From Eisenbergiella porci (GTDB lineage: Bacteria > Bacillota > Clostridia > Lachnospirales > Lachnospiraceae), in NCBI RefSeq assembly GCF_009696275.1, contig NZ_VUMI01000031.1, positions 1-64,000 of the forward strand: 64,000 bases of DNA, read 5' to 3'. Shown here piece after piece: positions 17,015 to 24,423 of this stretch. Position 1 is the first letter of the stretch. Each line of letters starts with the position of its first letter. The notes under the pieces are model-generated. The model had not been told where the DNA came from and did no database searches. It saw only the letters and a list, made by a program, of their open reading frames with translations. The position numbers and the translations under genes were made by a program.

Positions 17015-17902
17015 TTACAGGATGCCGAAATCCTTCATGGCCTTCTCCAGCTTCACCGCATTTTCCTCTTCCATTTCCGTCAGCGGCCTTCTTAAGGGAC
17101 CTGCCTCCAGTCCCATCAGGTTCATGGCCTTCTTAACAGGGATCGGGTTCACCTCGCAGAATAATGCCTTGCAGAGCGGAATTGCCTTCAGCTGGATTTC
17201 CCGGCTGCCCGCCACGTCTCCTGCAAAAAATCTGGCGCACATATCATGGGTCTGTCTGGGCGCCACGTTGGAAAGAACGGAAATCACGCCTTTTCCTCCA
17301 AGGGAAAGCAGCGGCACTACCTGATCGTCGTTGCCGGAGTAAAGATCCACATCCTCCCCCGCCATGCTCATCAGCTGGGCCACCTGGCTGATATTGCCGG
17401 TAGCATCCTTTACGCCGACAATATTGGGAACCTCCCTGCACAGCCTTACCACCGTTTCCGGAAGGATATTGACGCCGCCGGTTCTTCCCGGGATATTATA
17501 AAGAATCATGGGAACATGGATGGCCTCCGCCACGATTTTAAAATGCTCATAAAGCCCCTTCTGGGTAGCCTTGTTGTAATAGGGAGTTACCACCAGAACA
17601 CCGTCAACTCCAGCCTTTTCCGCTTCCTGGGAAAGATAGACCGCTGTCTGCGTACAGTTGGATCCTGTTCCTGCAATAACCGGGATTCTTCCGGCCGTCT
17701 GCTCCACACAGAAACGGATTACCTCCAGATGCTCCTCATGGGTCAGCGTGGAAGCCTCGCCTGTAGTCCCGCATACAATGATGGCATCCGTGCCGCCCGC
17801 AATCTGGGCCTCGATATGCTCAGCGAACTTCTCGTAATTGACACTTCCGTCCTCATGAAAAGGGGTGATAATCGCTACGCCTGCTCCTGTAAAAATTGCC
17901 AT
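17015..17902 (-). CDS. dapA: 4-hydroxy-tetrahydrodipicolinate synthase
   Basis: Condenses pyruvate with aspartate semialdehyde, the entry step to lysine and DAP. 295-aa TIM barrel. The Schiff-base Lys lies in IVGVKDATGN, the catalytic Tyr in VTPYYNKATQ, and the substrate motif GTTGEASTL is intact. AAGGAGGAG lies just before the ATG (MAIFTGAG). First gene of the dapA-dapB operon, read from a promoter at 18293-18321 through a lysine riboswitch and terminator. Confidence 0.97.
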   Translation of the reverse strand: MAIFTGAGVAIITPFHEDGSVNYEKFAEHIEAQIAGGTDAIIVCGTTGEASTLTHEEHLEVIRFCVEQTAGRIPVIAGTGSNCTQTAVYLSQEAEKAGVDGVLVVTPYYNKATQKGLYEHFKIVAEAIHVPMILYNIPGRTGGVNILPETVVRLCREVPNIVGVKDATGNISQVAQLMSMAGEDVDLYSGNDDQVVPLLSLGGKGVISVLSNVAPRQTHDMCARFFAGDVAGSREIQLKAIPLCKALFCEVNPIPVKKAMNLMGLEAGPLRRPLTEMEEENAVKLEKAMKDFGIL

Positions 17903-18052
17903 ATGCTCCTCCTTGTTTACGCACTGTACTGCGTTTCTTATGTGGCGGCGTCTTCCGGCCCGCCTGATGAAAGTTACCATGAATATAATGCTGCCGGATA
18001 CGGCAGAAACGGTAACTGACACACAGCTGCAGATTTGTGCAGCCGGCAGCAA

Positions 18053-18114
18053 CAAAAAATTCTCCGGCCATCCTGCTTATGTAAAAATCCAGAGGCGGCC
18101 GGAGATAAATTTCC
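18053..18114 (-). terminator. Riboswitch-controlled terminator of dapA
   Basis: On the minus strand TCTCCGGCC and GGCCGGAGA form the stem, followed by ATTTTTTG. It lies directly after the lysine aptamer and before dapA, as expected for attenuation. Confidence 0.8.
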
Positions 18115-18121
18115 TTTTTAT

Positions 18122-18284
18122 GATAGCGCCCCATCTGTTATAGATGACAGTCATATGGTTGTTCACCCTATGCCCAAGATTCCGGCCGCAGGAGCCTTTC
18201 TCTTTCGGCGTTCTCCCCTTTCCCTCTTCCTCAACTGTGCCTGTCACATCGGAAAAGCTACTCTTGAATCACGCAACCTCTATC
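18122..18284 (-). promoter_or_regulatory. Lysine riboswitch (L-box)
   Basis: The 163-nt aptamer has the conserved L-box landmarks in order on the minus strand: GATAGAGGTTGCG, AAGAGTAG, GAGGAAGAGGGAAAGGGG, CGCCGAA, a GGGTGAACAAC segment, TGACTGTCAT and the closing GGGGCGCTATC, which pairs with the 5' GATAG to form P1. Lysine binding should favour the downstream terminator and shut off dapAB. Confidence 0.9.
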
Positions 18285-18292
18285 TGGAAATA

Positions 18293-18321
18293 ATCATAGC
18301 ACGCGCACAGGTTCCTGTCAA
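18293..18321 (-). promoter_or_regulatory. Promoter of the lysine riboswitch-dapAB transcript
   Basis: TTGACA (18316-18321), 17 nt, TATGAT (18293-18298) on the minus strand. Transcription starts just before the aptamer. Confidence 0.85.
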
Positions 18322-18357
18322 CGCGCAGATGTGATGATTATGTGTGTTCCTTTCTCC

Positions 18358-18393
18358 AAAAAAACGGAGAAGCATGCCCCGCACGCTTCTCCG
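18358..18393 (-). terminator. Terminator of the adenosyltransferase gene
   Basis: CGGAGAAGC and GCTTCTCCG form the stem, with T7 following on the minus strand. Confidence 0.8.
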
Positions 18394-18527
18394 GCCGCCG
18401 CAGGGAAAGTCCCCGCGGAACCAATCTTTATTTTTTTATCCAGCCCCGCTGCCGCCGCTTCCTTGTTATAACGCAGGCAACCCTGCAACGTGGTCTTCCG
18501 CAGAGGCATACAGCCGCTGCCGATCCG

Positions 18528-19013
18528 TCACTTGATTGTGCGTATCTCGGAAACATAGTCTGCCAGGGCGCATACATCCTTATCCAGGGAAATCCCGGTC
18601 ATGATAATATCCGTCTCACCATCCCTGGATTCAAGGACATTTTTCAAATCCTCCACGGTAATGATTTTATTATCAATCAGGCCCAACACCTCATCCAGTA
18701 TCAGCATATCGCATTCTCCGGTATTGAGCACCTTTTTGGCATAATTCAGGCCGTTTCTGATATTCCTGGCCTCTTCCTCCTGCTTTTCTTTGGGAAGAGT
18801 TACAAAATCTTCATCGGATTTTTCAAAACGGAACAGCTTGATCTCCGGCTCCAGCCTGCGCTGATAATCATTCTCCGTCAGGCCCTTGCCCTTCAGGAAC
18901 TGGATAATCACTACCTGCGCGCCCTTGGCCGCCGCTATCAACCCACAGCCTATGGCTGCCGGCGACTTGCCGTGTCCTGTTCCCCCATAAATATATACTT
19001 TTCCTTCTTCCAT
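18528..19013 (-). CDS. Corrinoid (cobinamide/cobyrinate) adenosyltransferase
   Basis: 161-aa P-loop protein of the CobO/CobA (BtuR) type, which transfers adenosyl from ATP to a Co(I) corrinoid. The nucleotide-binding loop is YGGTGHGKSPA, slightly off the usual GNGKGKT pattern. The family block DMLILDEVLGLIDNKII and the C-terminal DIIMTGI match. Slightly shorter than the usual 170-200 aa. Isolated from other cobalamin genes, so a salvage or housekeeping role is likely. Assignment to the family is firm; the exact substrate is not. Confidence 0.85.
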   Translation of the reverse strand: MEEGKVYIYGGTGHGKSPAAIGCGLIAAAKGAQVVIIQFLKGKGLTENDYQRRLEPEIKLFRFEKSDEDFVTLPKEKQEEEARNIRNGLNYAKKVLNTGECDMLILDEVLGLIDNKIITVEDLKNVLESRDGETDIIMTGISLDKDVCALADYVSEIRTIK

Positions 19014-19200
19014 ATGTACGCCCCTCTACGGTATTTACGCGGTCGCAGCCGCCGTCTTCTTCCGTTCGCCCGCCCTCAGGCAGCGACAGCCAAACAGACC
19101 TTCCCGGCGGACTGTCTTTTTTTTCCATTTTTTATCATACCATATGCATCAGGCCGATGCAACTTTTATTGCAGCCGTACAGTTTATTCATAATTTTCCA

Positions 19201-19830
19201 TTATTCTTCAACCAGCTCCAGCTTGCTGACGGACACCTCATAGGCAATCCTTTTTTCCAGCTGGTCCTCGCCGATTTTTTTCATATATTCACGGCTCTGG
19301 ATTCTGCCCCAGATTTCGCAGCGCTCTCCCACGTTGAAGCCGCCGGCGAAACGGGCGTTGCGTCCCCAGCAGATACAGGGGATGTAATCAGATTTTCCGT
19401 ACGGCCGGTTTACGGCCAGGAGCACGTCGGCAATTTCCCGTCCCAGAGGAGTCTTTCTGTAAACCGGTTCCTTGCAGATATAGCCGTCCAGGTAAATCTG
19501 ATTGGTTTTGGAGCTTTCCTCCAGTTCCTCCACAAATTCAATCTCTCTTGCGAATACGGACAAAATCAGTCGGTTCTTTCTCTCTTCGTGGCGGTTATAG
19601 GAACGGAATTGCCCGGACACACACACATAGGCCCCTTTATAATCCTCTTCCACATCGAGAAGCCTTTCGGAAACCATCAGGGGGATGATGTCATAAGAAT
19701 CGCTGAGTCTTGCGACCTCAACGTCCACCATGTAGAAGCCCTCTCCGAAAATCTCGTGGCTGAATTCAAAGTCGCTCACGATTTTCCCCATAATGATTAC
19801 CTGGTTGTTTTCAATTACCTTATCTGTCAT
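19201..19830 (-). CDS. SSB-like OB-fold protein
   Basis: 209-aa protein related to single-stranded DNA-binding proteins, apparently with two OB-like halves. The first covers MGKIVSDFEFSHE to RLILSVFAREIEF. The second begins NQIYLDGYICKEPVYRKTPLG and runs through IPCICWGRNARFAGGF, close to the ssb/primosomal-protein pattern. It lacks the acidic DDIPF-type tail of replication SSB, so it is probably an accessory rather than the main SSB. AAGAAGGGAG precedes the ATG. Confidence 0.8.
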   Translation of the reverse strand: MTDKVIENNQVIIMGKIVSDFEFSHEIFGEGFYMVDVEVARLSDSYDIIPLMVSERLLDVEEDYKGAYVCVSGQFRSYNRHEERKNRLILSVFAREIEFVEELEESSKTNQIYLDGYICKEPVYRKTPLGREIADVLLAVNRPYGKSDYIPCICWGRNARFAGGFNVGERCEIWGRIQSREYMKKIGEDQLEKRIAYEVSVSKLELVEE

Positions 19831-19945
19831 TTTTTGTTCTCCCTTCTTGGGCCCCGGTTTGACCGGAACCGCATGTAAGAATTTTTTCCTGTCATGTATT
19901 ACTATTTTATGGCACGCAAGCCCATCCTAGAACCGCCATGGGTCG

Positions 19946-19985
19946 CCCCGATTTCCGTAAAATCGACAGATATCGGGGGTTTTTG
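19946..19985 (+). terminator. Terminator-like hairpin before the typA promoter
   Basis: CCCCGAT and ATCGGGG close a stem followed by a T5 run on the plus strand. No plus-strand gene lies upstream, so it may insulate typA or stop antisense transcription. Confidence 0.45.
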
Positions 19986-19996
19986 CAGGTTTGGTG

Positions 19997-20025
19997 TTGC
20001 AAGTTGATTTTATCGGTGCTATACT
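19997..20025 (+). promoter_or_regulatory. Promoter of typA
   Basis: TTGCAA (19997-20002), 17 nt, TATACT (20020-20025). It gives a leader of about 210 nt before the typA start. Confidence 0.75.
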
Positions 20026-20074
20026 ATTTTAGTTTGAAGCATTTTGCATAATAATAAGGTAGTTCCTCATGTCG

Positions 20075-20175
20075 GAATTCTTCCCCGGATTTAGACGGAA
20101 CGGCATTGTGCCGGTCTTTGGGCGCAGCTCTTCGGCTTCCATAACGCCGACGCGTCAGAATCCGGGGAAAAATTC
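20075..20175 (+). ncRNA. Candidate structured leader RNA of typA
   Basis: The arms TTCCCCGGATT (20081-20091) and AATCCGGGGAA (20159-20169) pair perfectly; the stem continues after a 2x2 internal loop as GACG/CGTC. Enclosed are a hairpin CGGCA-TTG-TGCCG and a second one, GGCG...CGCC with AGC/GCT, giving a three-way junction. No T tract follows, so it is not a plain terminator. It lies between the typA promoter and its ribosome binding site. I do not recognise it as a known riboswitch class. Confidence 0.45.
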
Positions 20176-20244
20176 AGGTATGCGTACTGCCTTTTATGCA
20201 GATAATGAACTGTAATCATGTTATGTCCAAGGAAGGAATTTTGT

Positions 20245-22080
20245 ATGAATCAGAAAAGAGAAGACGTGAGGAATGTTGCGATCATCGCCCACGTTGATCA
20301 TGGTAAAACGACACTTGTAGACGAGCTGCTCAAGCAGAGCGGCGTATTCAGGGAAAATCAGGACGTGGCCGACAGGGTCATGGATTCCAATGATATTGAG
20401 CGCGAAAGAGGAATCACGATTCTTTCCAAAAATACCGCTGTTATGTATAAGGGAACCAAGATTAATATCATAGATACTCCCGGGCATGCCGATTTCGGCG
20501 GCGAGGTGGAGCGTGTACTGAAGATGGTAAACGGTGTTATCCTGGTGGTAGATGCCTTCGAGGGGCCGATGCCCCAGACGAAGTTCGTTCTCCGCAAGGC
20601 GCTGGAGCTGCAGCTGCCTGTTATTGTATGCGTAAATAAGATCGACCGTCCGGAAGCCAGGCCGATAGCTGTTGTAGATGAGGTCCTTGAGCTTTTCATG
20701 GATCTGGATGCCAATGACGAACAGCTGGACTGTCCTTTTGTATTCGCTTCCGCCAAGACAGGAAGCGCCACGCTGAACCTGACCGTAAAAAACAAGGACA
20801 TGAAGCCGCTGTTTGACACCATTGTGGATTATATTCCCGCGCCGGAGGGCGATCCCGAAGCAGGAACGCAGCTGCTTATCAGCACCATTGATTATAACGA
20901 ATATGTGGGCCGCATCGGCGTGGGCAAGGTGGACAACGGTACCATTTCCGAAGGCCAGGAGGTGGTTATTGTCAACCATCACGAACCTGAAAAGCAGAAG
21001 CGTGTGAAGGTGAGCAAGCTCTATGAATTCGACGGACTGAGCAAGATCCCTGTAAAAACCGCTTCCATCGGATCCATTGTGGCGATTTCCGGTATCACGG
21101 ATATCCATATCGGGGATACCCTGTGCTCTCCCGAGAATCCGCAGCCGATCCCGTTCCAGAAAATTTCCGAACCTACCATTGCCATGCATTTTATTGTAAA
21201 TGACTCTCCCTTCGCCGGCCAGGAAGGGAAATTCGTTACCAGCCGCCACATAAGGGACAGGCTGTTCCGCGAATTGAACACGGACGTTTCCCTGCATGTG
21301 GAGGAAACCGACACTACGGAAAGCTTCAAGGTTTCCGGCCGCGGCGAGCTGCATCTGTCCGTCCTGATTGAGAATATGCGCCGCGAAGGCTATGAATTTG
21401 CAGTGAGCAAGGCGGAGGTACTCTACAAGACGGACGAACACGGCAAGAAGCTGGAGCCTATGGAAATCGCTTACATCGACGTTCCCGAAGCTTTTTCCGG
21501 AAGCGTTATCGAAAAGCTGAGCCAGAGAAAGGGCGAGCTTATCAACATGGGCGCGGCCAACGGCGGCTATACCCGTCTGGAATTCAACATCCCCTCCAGA
21601 GGGCTGATCGGCTACCGTGGTGAGTTCATGACGGATACCAAAGGCAACGGCATCATGAACACCGCTTTCGCAGGCTACGGCCCCTATAAGGGAGAAATCC
21701 AGTACAGAAAACAAGGCTCCCTGATCGCCTTTGAAACAGGCGAATCCATCACCTACGGCCTTTTCAATGCCCAGGAACGGGGAACGCTTTTCATCGGACC
21801 CGGCGAAAAGGTATACGCAGGCATGGTCATCGGCCAGAACGGCAGAGGCGAGGATATCGAGGTCAATGTGTGCAAGAAAAAACAGCTCACCAACACCCGT
21901 TCCTCCAGCGCGGACGAAGCGCTGCGCCTCACCCCGCCCAAAATCCTCAGCCTGGAACAGGCCCTGGATTTCATCGAGACGGACGAGCTGCTTGAGGTAA
22001 CCCCCAAGAACCTGCGTATCCGCAAGAAAATCCTGGACCCCACCAAAAGAAAAAGAGCAAACATGAACAGGAATTCATAA
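20245..22080 (+). CDS. typA: Ribosome-binding GTPase TypA/BipA
   Basis: Translational GTPase of the EF-G/LepA superfamily, 611 aa, linked in other bacteria to ribosome assembly and stress adaptation. G1 is AHVDHGKTTL, the switch I region contains RERGITI, G3 is DTPGHADFGGEV and G4 is VNKIDR. The BipA-specific C-terminal domain is present (GLIGYRGEFMTDTKGNG). AAGGAAGG lies 8 nt before the ATG at 20245; an ATG nine codons upstream has no site. Monocistronic with promoter, structured leader and terminator. Confidence 0.97.
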   Translation: MNQKREDVRNVAIIAHVDHGKTTLVDELLKQSGVFRENQDVADRVMDSNDIERERGITILSKNTAVMYKGTKINIIDTPGHADFGGEVERVLKMVNGVILVVDAFEGPMPQTKFVLRKALELQLPVIVCVNKIDRPEARPIAVVDEVLELFMDLDANDEQLDCPFVFASAKTGSATLNLTVKNKDMKPLFDTIVDYIPAPEGDPEAGTQLLISTIDYNEYVGRIGVGKVDNGTISEGQEVVIVNHHEPEKQKRVKVSKLYEFDGLSKIPVKTASIGSIVAISGITDIHIGDTLCSPENPQPIPFQKISEPTIAMHFIVNDSPFAGQEGKFVTSRHIRDRLFRELNTDVSLHVEETDTTESFKVSGRGELHLSVLIENMRREGYEFAVSKAEVLYKTDEHGKKLEPMEIAYIDVPEAFSGSVIEKLSQRKGELINMGAANGGYTRLEFNIPSRGLIGYRGEFMTDTKGNGIMNTAFAGYGPYKGEIQYRKQGSLIAFETGESITYGLFNAQERGTLFIGPGEKVYAGMVIGQNGRGEDIEVNVCKKKQLTNTRSSSADEALRLTPPKILSLEQALDFIETDELLEVTPKNLRIRKKILDPTKRKRANMNRNS

Positions 22081-22129
22081 CTGTAAGAATCCTGAGCACC
22101 CATAAATATCCAAGAAGCCAATTTAACGC

Positions 22130-22170
22130 AACTGCCCGGCAGATATCCCCACCTGCCGGACAGTTTTCTA
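22130..22170 (+). terminator. typA terminator
   Basis: AACTGCCCGGCAG and CTGCCGGACAGTT form the stem, followed by TTCTATTACTTTT. Confidence 0.75.
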
Positions 22171-22575
22171 TTACTTTTAATTTATCCACACACATCAGGA
22201 ATATGCACCCATTCCCGTCACCCAAAACAGTCCGTCTGCCTCATAACCAGCCCTTCTCCAACTCCCAATCCAGTCTAATTGCTGCCCGAATATTTGTCAA
22301 ACAACATCTCCCATTCTGATAAACTCACTTTACATTACAATACGGCAGCTGTCTGAGGAGCCTGCGACGAGTTTCTGCCGTATCAGGACTGCCAAAGCTT
22401 ACTTCGGACACTTTTAGAAACAACCCAAAACTGAGTAGCATCAGTGAAATACCCGAAGCCCCCCGCCCTGCATGGAACTTTCGTCCCCCCGGGAAGGATG
22501 GCGGTGCAAACCCGCCGGGGGCGCAGGACAATGCCGGCACGAAACACGAAGGCCTCCAAAATTTCCCGGCTTTGC
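22171..22575. other. Intergenic stretch, no gene seen
   Basis: About 400 bp between typA and the TetR-type gene. I see no convincing coding frame or RNA; a few short open frames lack ribosome binding sites. Confidence 0.5.
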
Positions 22576-22604
22576 TTGCCCCATGGAGAAATTTTGCTTA
22601 TAAT
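22576..22604 (+). promoter_or_regulatory. Promoter upstream of MITE copy 2
   Basis: TTGCCC (22576-22581), 17 nt, then a consensus TATAAT (22599-22604). The predicted start (~22611) lies just before the element, so the element becomes part of the regulator's 5' leader. Confidence 0.7.
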
Positions 22605-22617
22605 GAATAGGTACGGT

Positions 22618-22748
22618 GTAACTGTTCAGCAGGTCAGTGCATTTACTGCGCTGACCGTAAGAAAGTGATTCAGGAGTGCTAAAATCCATCGCCAAAGGCG
22701 ATTTAGGATGGATTTTAGCAGTAACTGTGAGGGGTACTGAACAGTTAC
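22618..22748. mobile_element. 131-bp MITE, copy 2 (TetR-gene leader)
   Basis: Same length as copy 1, with the same 12-bp terminal inverted repeats. It is flanked by a different perfect 8-bp duplication, GGTACGGT (22610-22617 and 22749-22756), proving an independent insertion. One of its two differences converts a G-C to a G-U pair in the first internal hairpin. It ends 37 bp before the start of the downstream regulator gene. Confidence 0.9.
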
Positions 22749-22785
22749 GGTACGGTAATAAAATGTCCCGCGTCAGGAGAGAAGA

Positions 22786-23358
22786 ATGGCTGATTCCAAT
22801 ATCACAAAAAATGCGCTTGCATCATCCCTGAAATTGCTGATGACGCAGAAGCCCTTCAGCAAAATCAATGTAAATGACATATGTGAAGGCTGCGGCATGA
22901 ACCGCAAAAGCTTTTACTATCATTTTAAGGATAAATACGATCTGGTGAACTGGATCTTTTATACAGAATTTGTTTCCAGCATCCATTTGGAGCAGTATGA
23001 CAACGGCTGGCTGCTGCTGGAGGATATCTGCCGCTATTTTTACAGTGAAAAGGAGTTTTACCGCTGCGCCTTTGCCATTAAGGGCCAGAACTCCTTCCAG
23101 GATTATTTTTTTGAAGTGATAAAGCCCCTGATTCCGCTGTTTCTTTCAGACAGTATCGTAAACGGCGAGGATCAGAAGTTCTTCCTTGATTTTCTCTGCG
23201 ACGGTTTTGTATCCGCCCTCGTCCGCTGGCTTTCCGTAGAAAATGAGACCACCGCTGAGGAATTTGTGGGACATCTGAAAAAAATTCTGCTCATCTTCGC
23301 CCGGGAAGTTTTTCAGGAGCTGGGGGACGATGCCTCCGCCATAGATACCGAAAATTAA
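22786..23358 (+). CDS. TetR-family regulator (DhaS-like C-terminal type)
   Basis: 190-aa regulator. The N-terminal helix-turn-helix reads FSKINVNDICEGCGMNRKS then FYYHFKDKYDLVNWIF (residues ~25-62), typical of the DhaS-like subgroup. The C-terminal ligand/dimer domain is helical. AGGAGAGAAG precedes the ATG. Its leader contains MITE copy 2. It converges with the flippase/radical-SAM pair, which it might regulate given the palindromes at 25981-26043; this link is inferred from position only. Confidence 0.88.
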   Translation: MADSNITKNALASSLKLLMTQKPFSKINVNDICEGCGMNRKSFYYHFKDKYDLVNWIFYTEFVSSIHLEQYDNGWLLLEDICRYFYSEKEFYRCAFAIKGQNSFQDYFFEVIKPLIPLFLSDSIVNGEDQKFFLDFLCDGFVSALVRWLSVENETTAEEFVGHLKKILLIFAREVFQELGDDASAIDTEN

Positions 23359-23362
23359 CAAT

Positions 23363-23400
23363 AAAAGGGCTGGCTGTCATCTCTGACTGCCGGCCCTTTC
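23363..23400. terminator. Bidirectional terminator
   Basis: AAAAGGGC-GGC and GCC-GGCCCTTT form the stem between the convergent TetR and flippase genes. It overlaps the last codons of the flippase gene. Confidence 0.7.
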
Positions 23401-24417
23401 ATTGTTATTGCGGATGCGATCCATCCTTCTTTTTTTATTCCACCGGAAATGCCGCCATGCCAGCGCGGCGCCGGGGATACAGGGAAACAGGAAGGTGGCG
23501 AAGCGGTACACAAGAGAGGCTGAAACCGCGCTCACGCCGCTTACATAGGTGCCAAAAAACAGAGAAAACACATACTCTACAGCGCCGATTCCGGAAGGGC
23601 ACGGTATCACAGCCGCCAGCGTCTGTATCAGGGCGGTAAGCAGCATGGTATCCGGAAGGCTTAAGGAGGTTGTCCCGGCAAACAGGAGCCAGGGAACCAT
23701 ATACCAGCAGCTGAGCTTCACCGCATCCAGCAGGCAGACAATTAAAAGAGCTTTTTTATCATGCAGCAAAACGCCTCCCTCCTGCTGGCAAAGCTCCGCC
23801 TGCTTTCGAAAGGTATGCGCCTTCTGCTCCGCTTTGCTTCCCGGCTTCAGTTTTTTATCCAGAAGCCGGAAAATACGGGCGGTGATTTTCTTTCCTGAGG
23901 CCGCCGTAATGAGAACCGCGGTTATCAGGGCTGTCAGGATGCATCCCAGAACCATCTGCGGCCGGTAGCTTCGTACCACAGCGTCTCCCTGGATGCATAG
24001 GATAATAAAGCCGGTGATTCCATAGAGCGCCACTGCGACCTTGTGCAGAATATACTGCACAAGGCTCATCCCGGTGGCTGTGCCCGCTTCAATTCCTCTG
24101 GTATTCAGATAGTAAATTTCCGCCACGCCGGAACCGCTCCCCAATGTGGCCACCCGGTAAAAAGCGCAGTAAAGGGCGCAGGAAATCCCTTCCCTGCAGG
24201 TAAATTCCGGCCGGTACCGTTTTGTCATGTAATGGATAATCGCGCCCTCCGCCAGAAAGTAGCCTGCGGAAAGCAGGCATGCCGCGCCGATAACCATCGG
24301 CGGCGTCTTTCCTACCTCCCGCAGTATTTCAGGCAGTGACTGCCTGTTCGCCAGACAAACCAGTATGACGAGTGCCAGCACAAGCAGCCATTTCCAGTAT
24401 TTTTTCAGGGTTTTCAA
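23377..24417 (-). CDS. Flippase-like membrane protein (LPG synthase TM domain)
   Basis: 346-aa polytopic protein of the lysylphosphatidylglycerol-synthase TM / UPF0104 (YbhN) family. About eight hydrophobic segments are visible, with family blocks YRVATLGSGSGVAEIYYL and AVIPCPSGIGAVEYVFSLFF. It lacks the cytosolic aminoacyl-transferase domain of MprF, so a lipid-translocation role is more likely than lipid lysylation. Its start lies 7 bp after the stop of the radical-SAM gene, so the two form an operon. Confidence 0.85.
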   Translation of the reverse strand: MKTLKKYWKWLLVLALVILVCLANRQSLPEILREVGKTPPMVIGAACLLSAGYFLAEGAIIHYMTKRYRPEFTCREGISCALYCAFYRVATLGSGSGVAEIYYLNTRGIEAGTATGMSLVQYILHKVAVALYGITGFIILCIQGDAVVRSYRPQMVLGCILTALITAVLITAASGKKITARIFRLLDKKLKPGSKAEQKAHTFRKQAELCQQEGGVLLHDKKALLIVCLLDAVKLSCWYMVPWLLFAGTTSLSLPDTMLLTALIQTLAAVIPCPSGIGAVEYVFSLFFGTYVSGVSAVSASLVYRFATFLFPCIPGAALAWRHFRWNKKRRMDRIRNNNERAGSQR

Positions 24418-24423
24418 AGCCTG

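Noticed and set aside
20221-21714. A 497-codon open frame antisense to typA
   Set aside because: It lies wholly inside the conserved typA coding sequence, shows no recognisable domain and has no ribosome binding site; a by-product of typA codon use.
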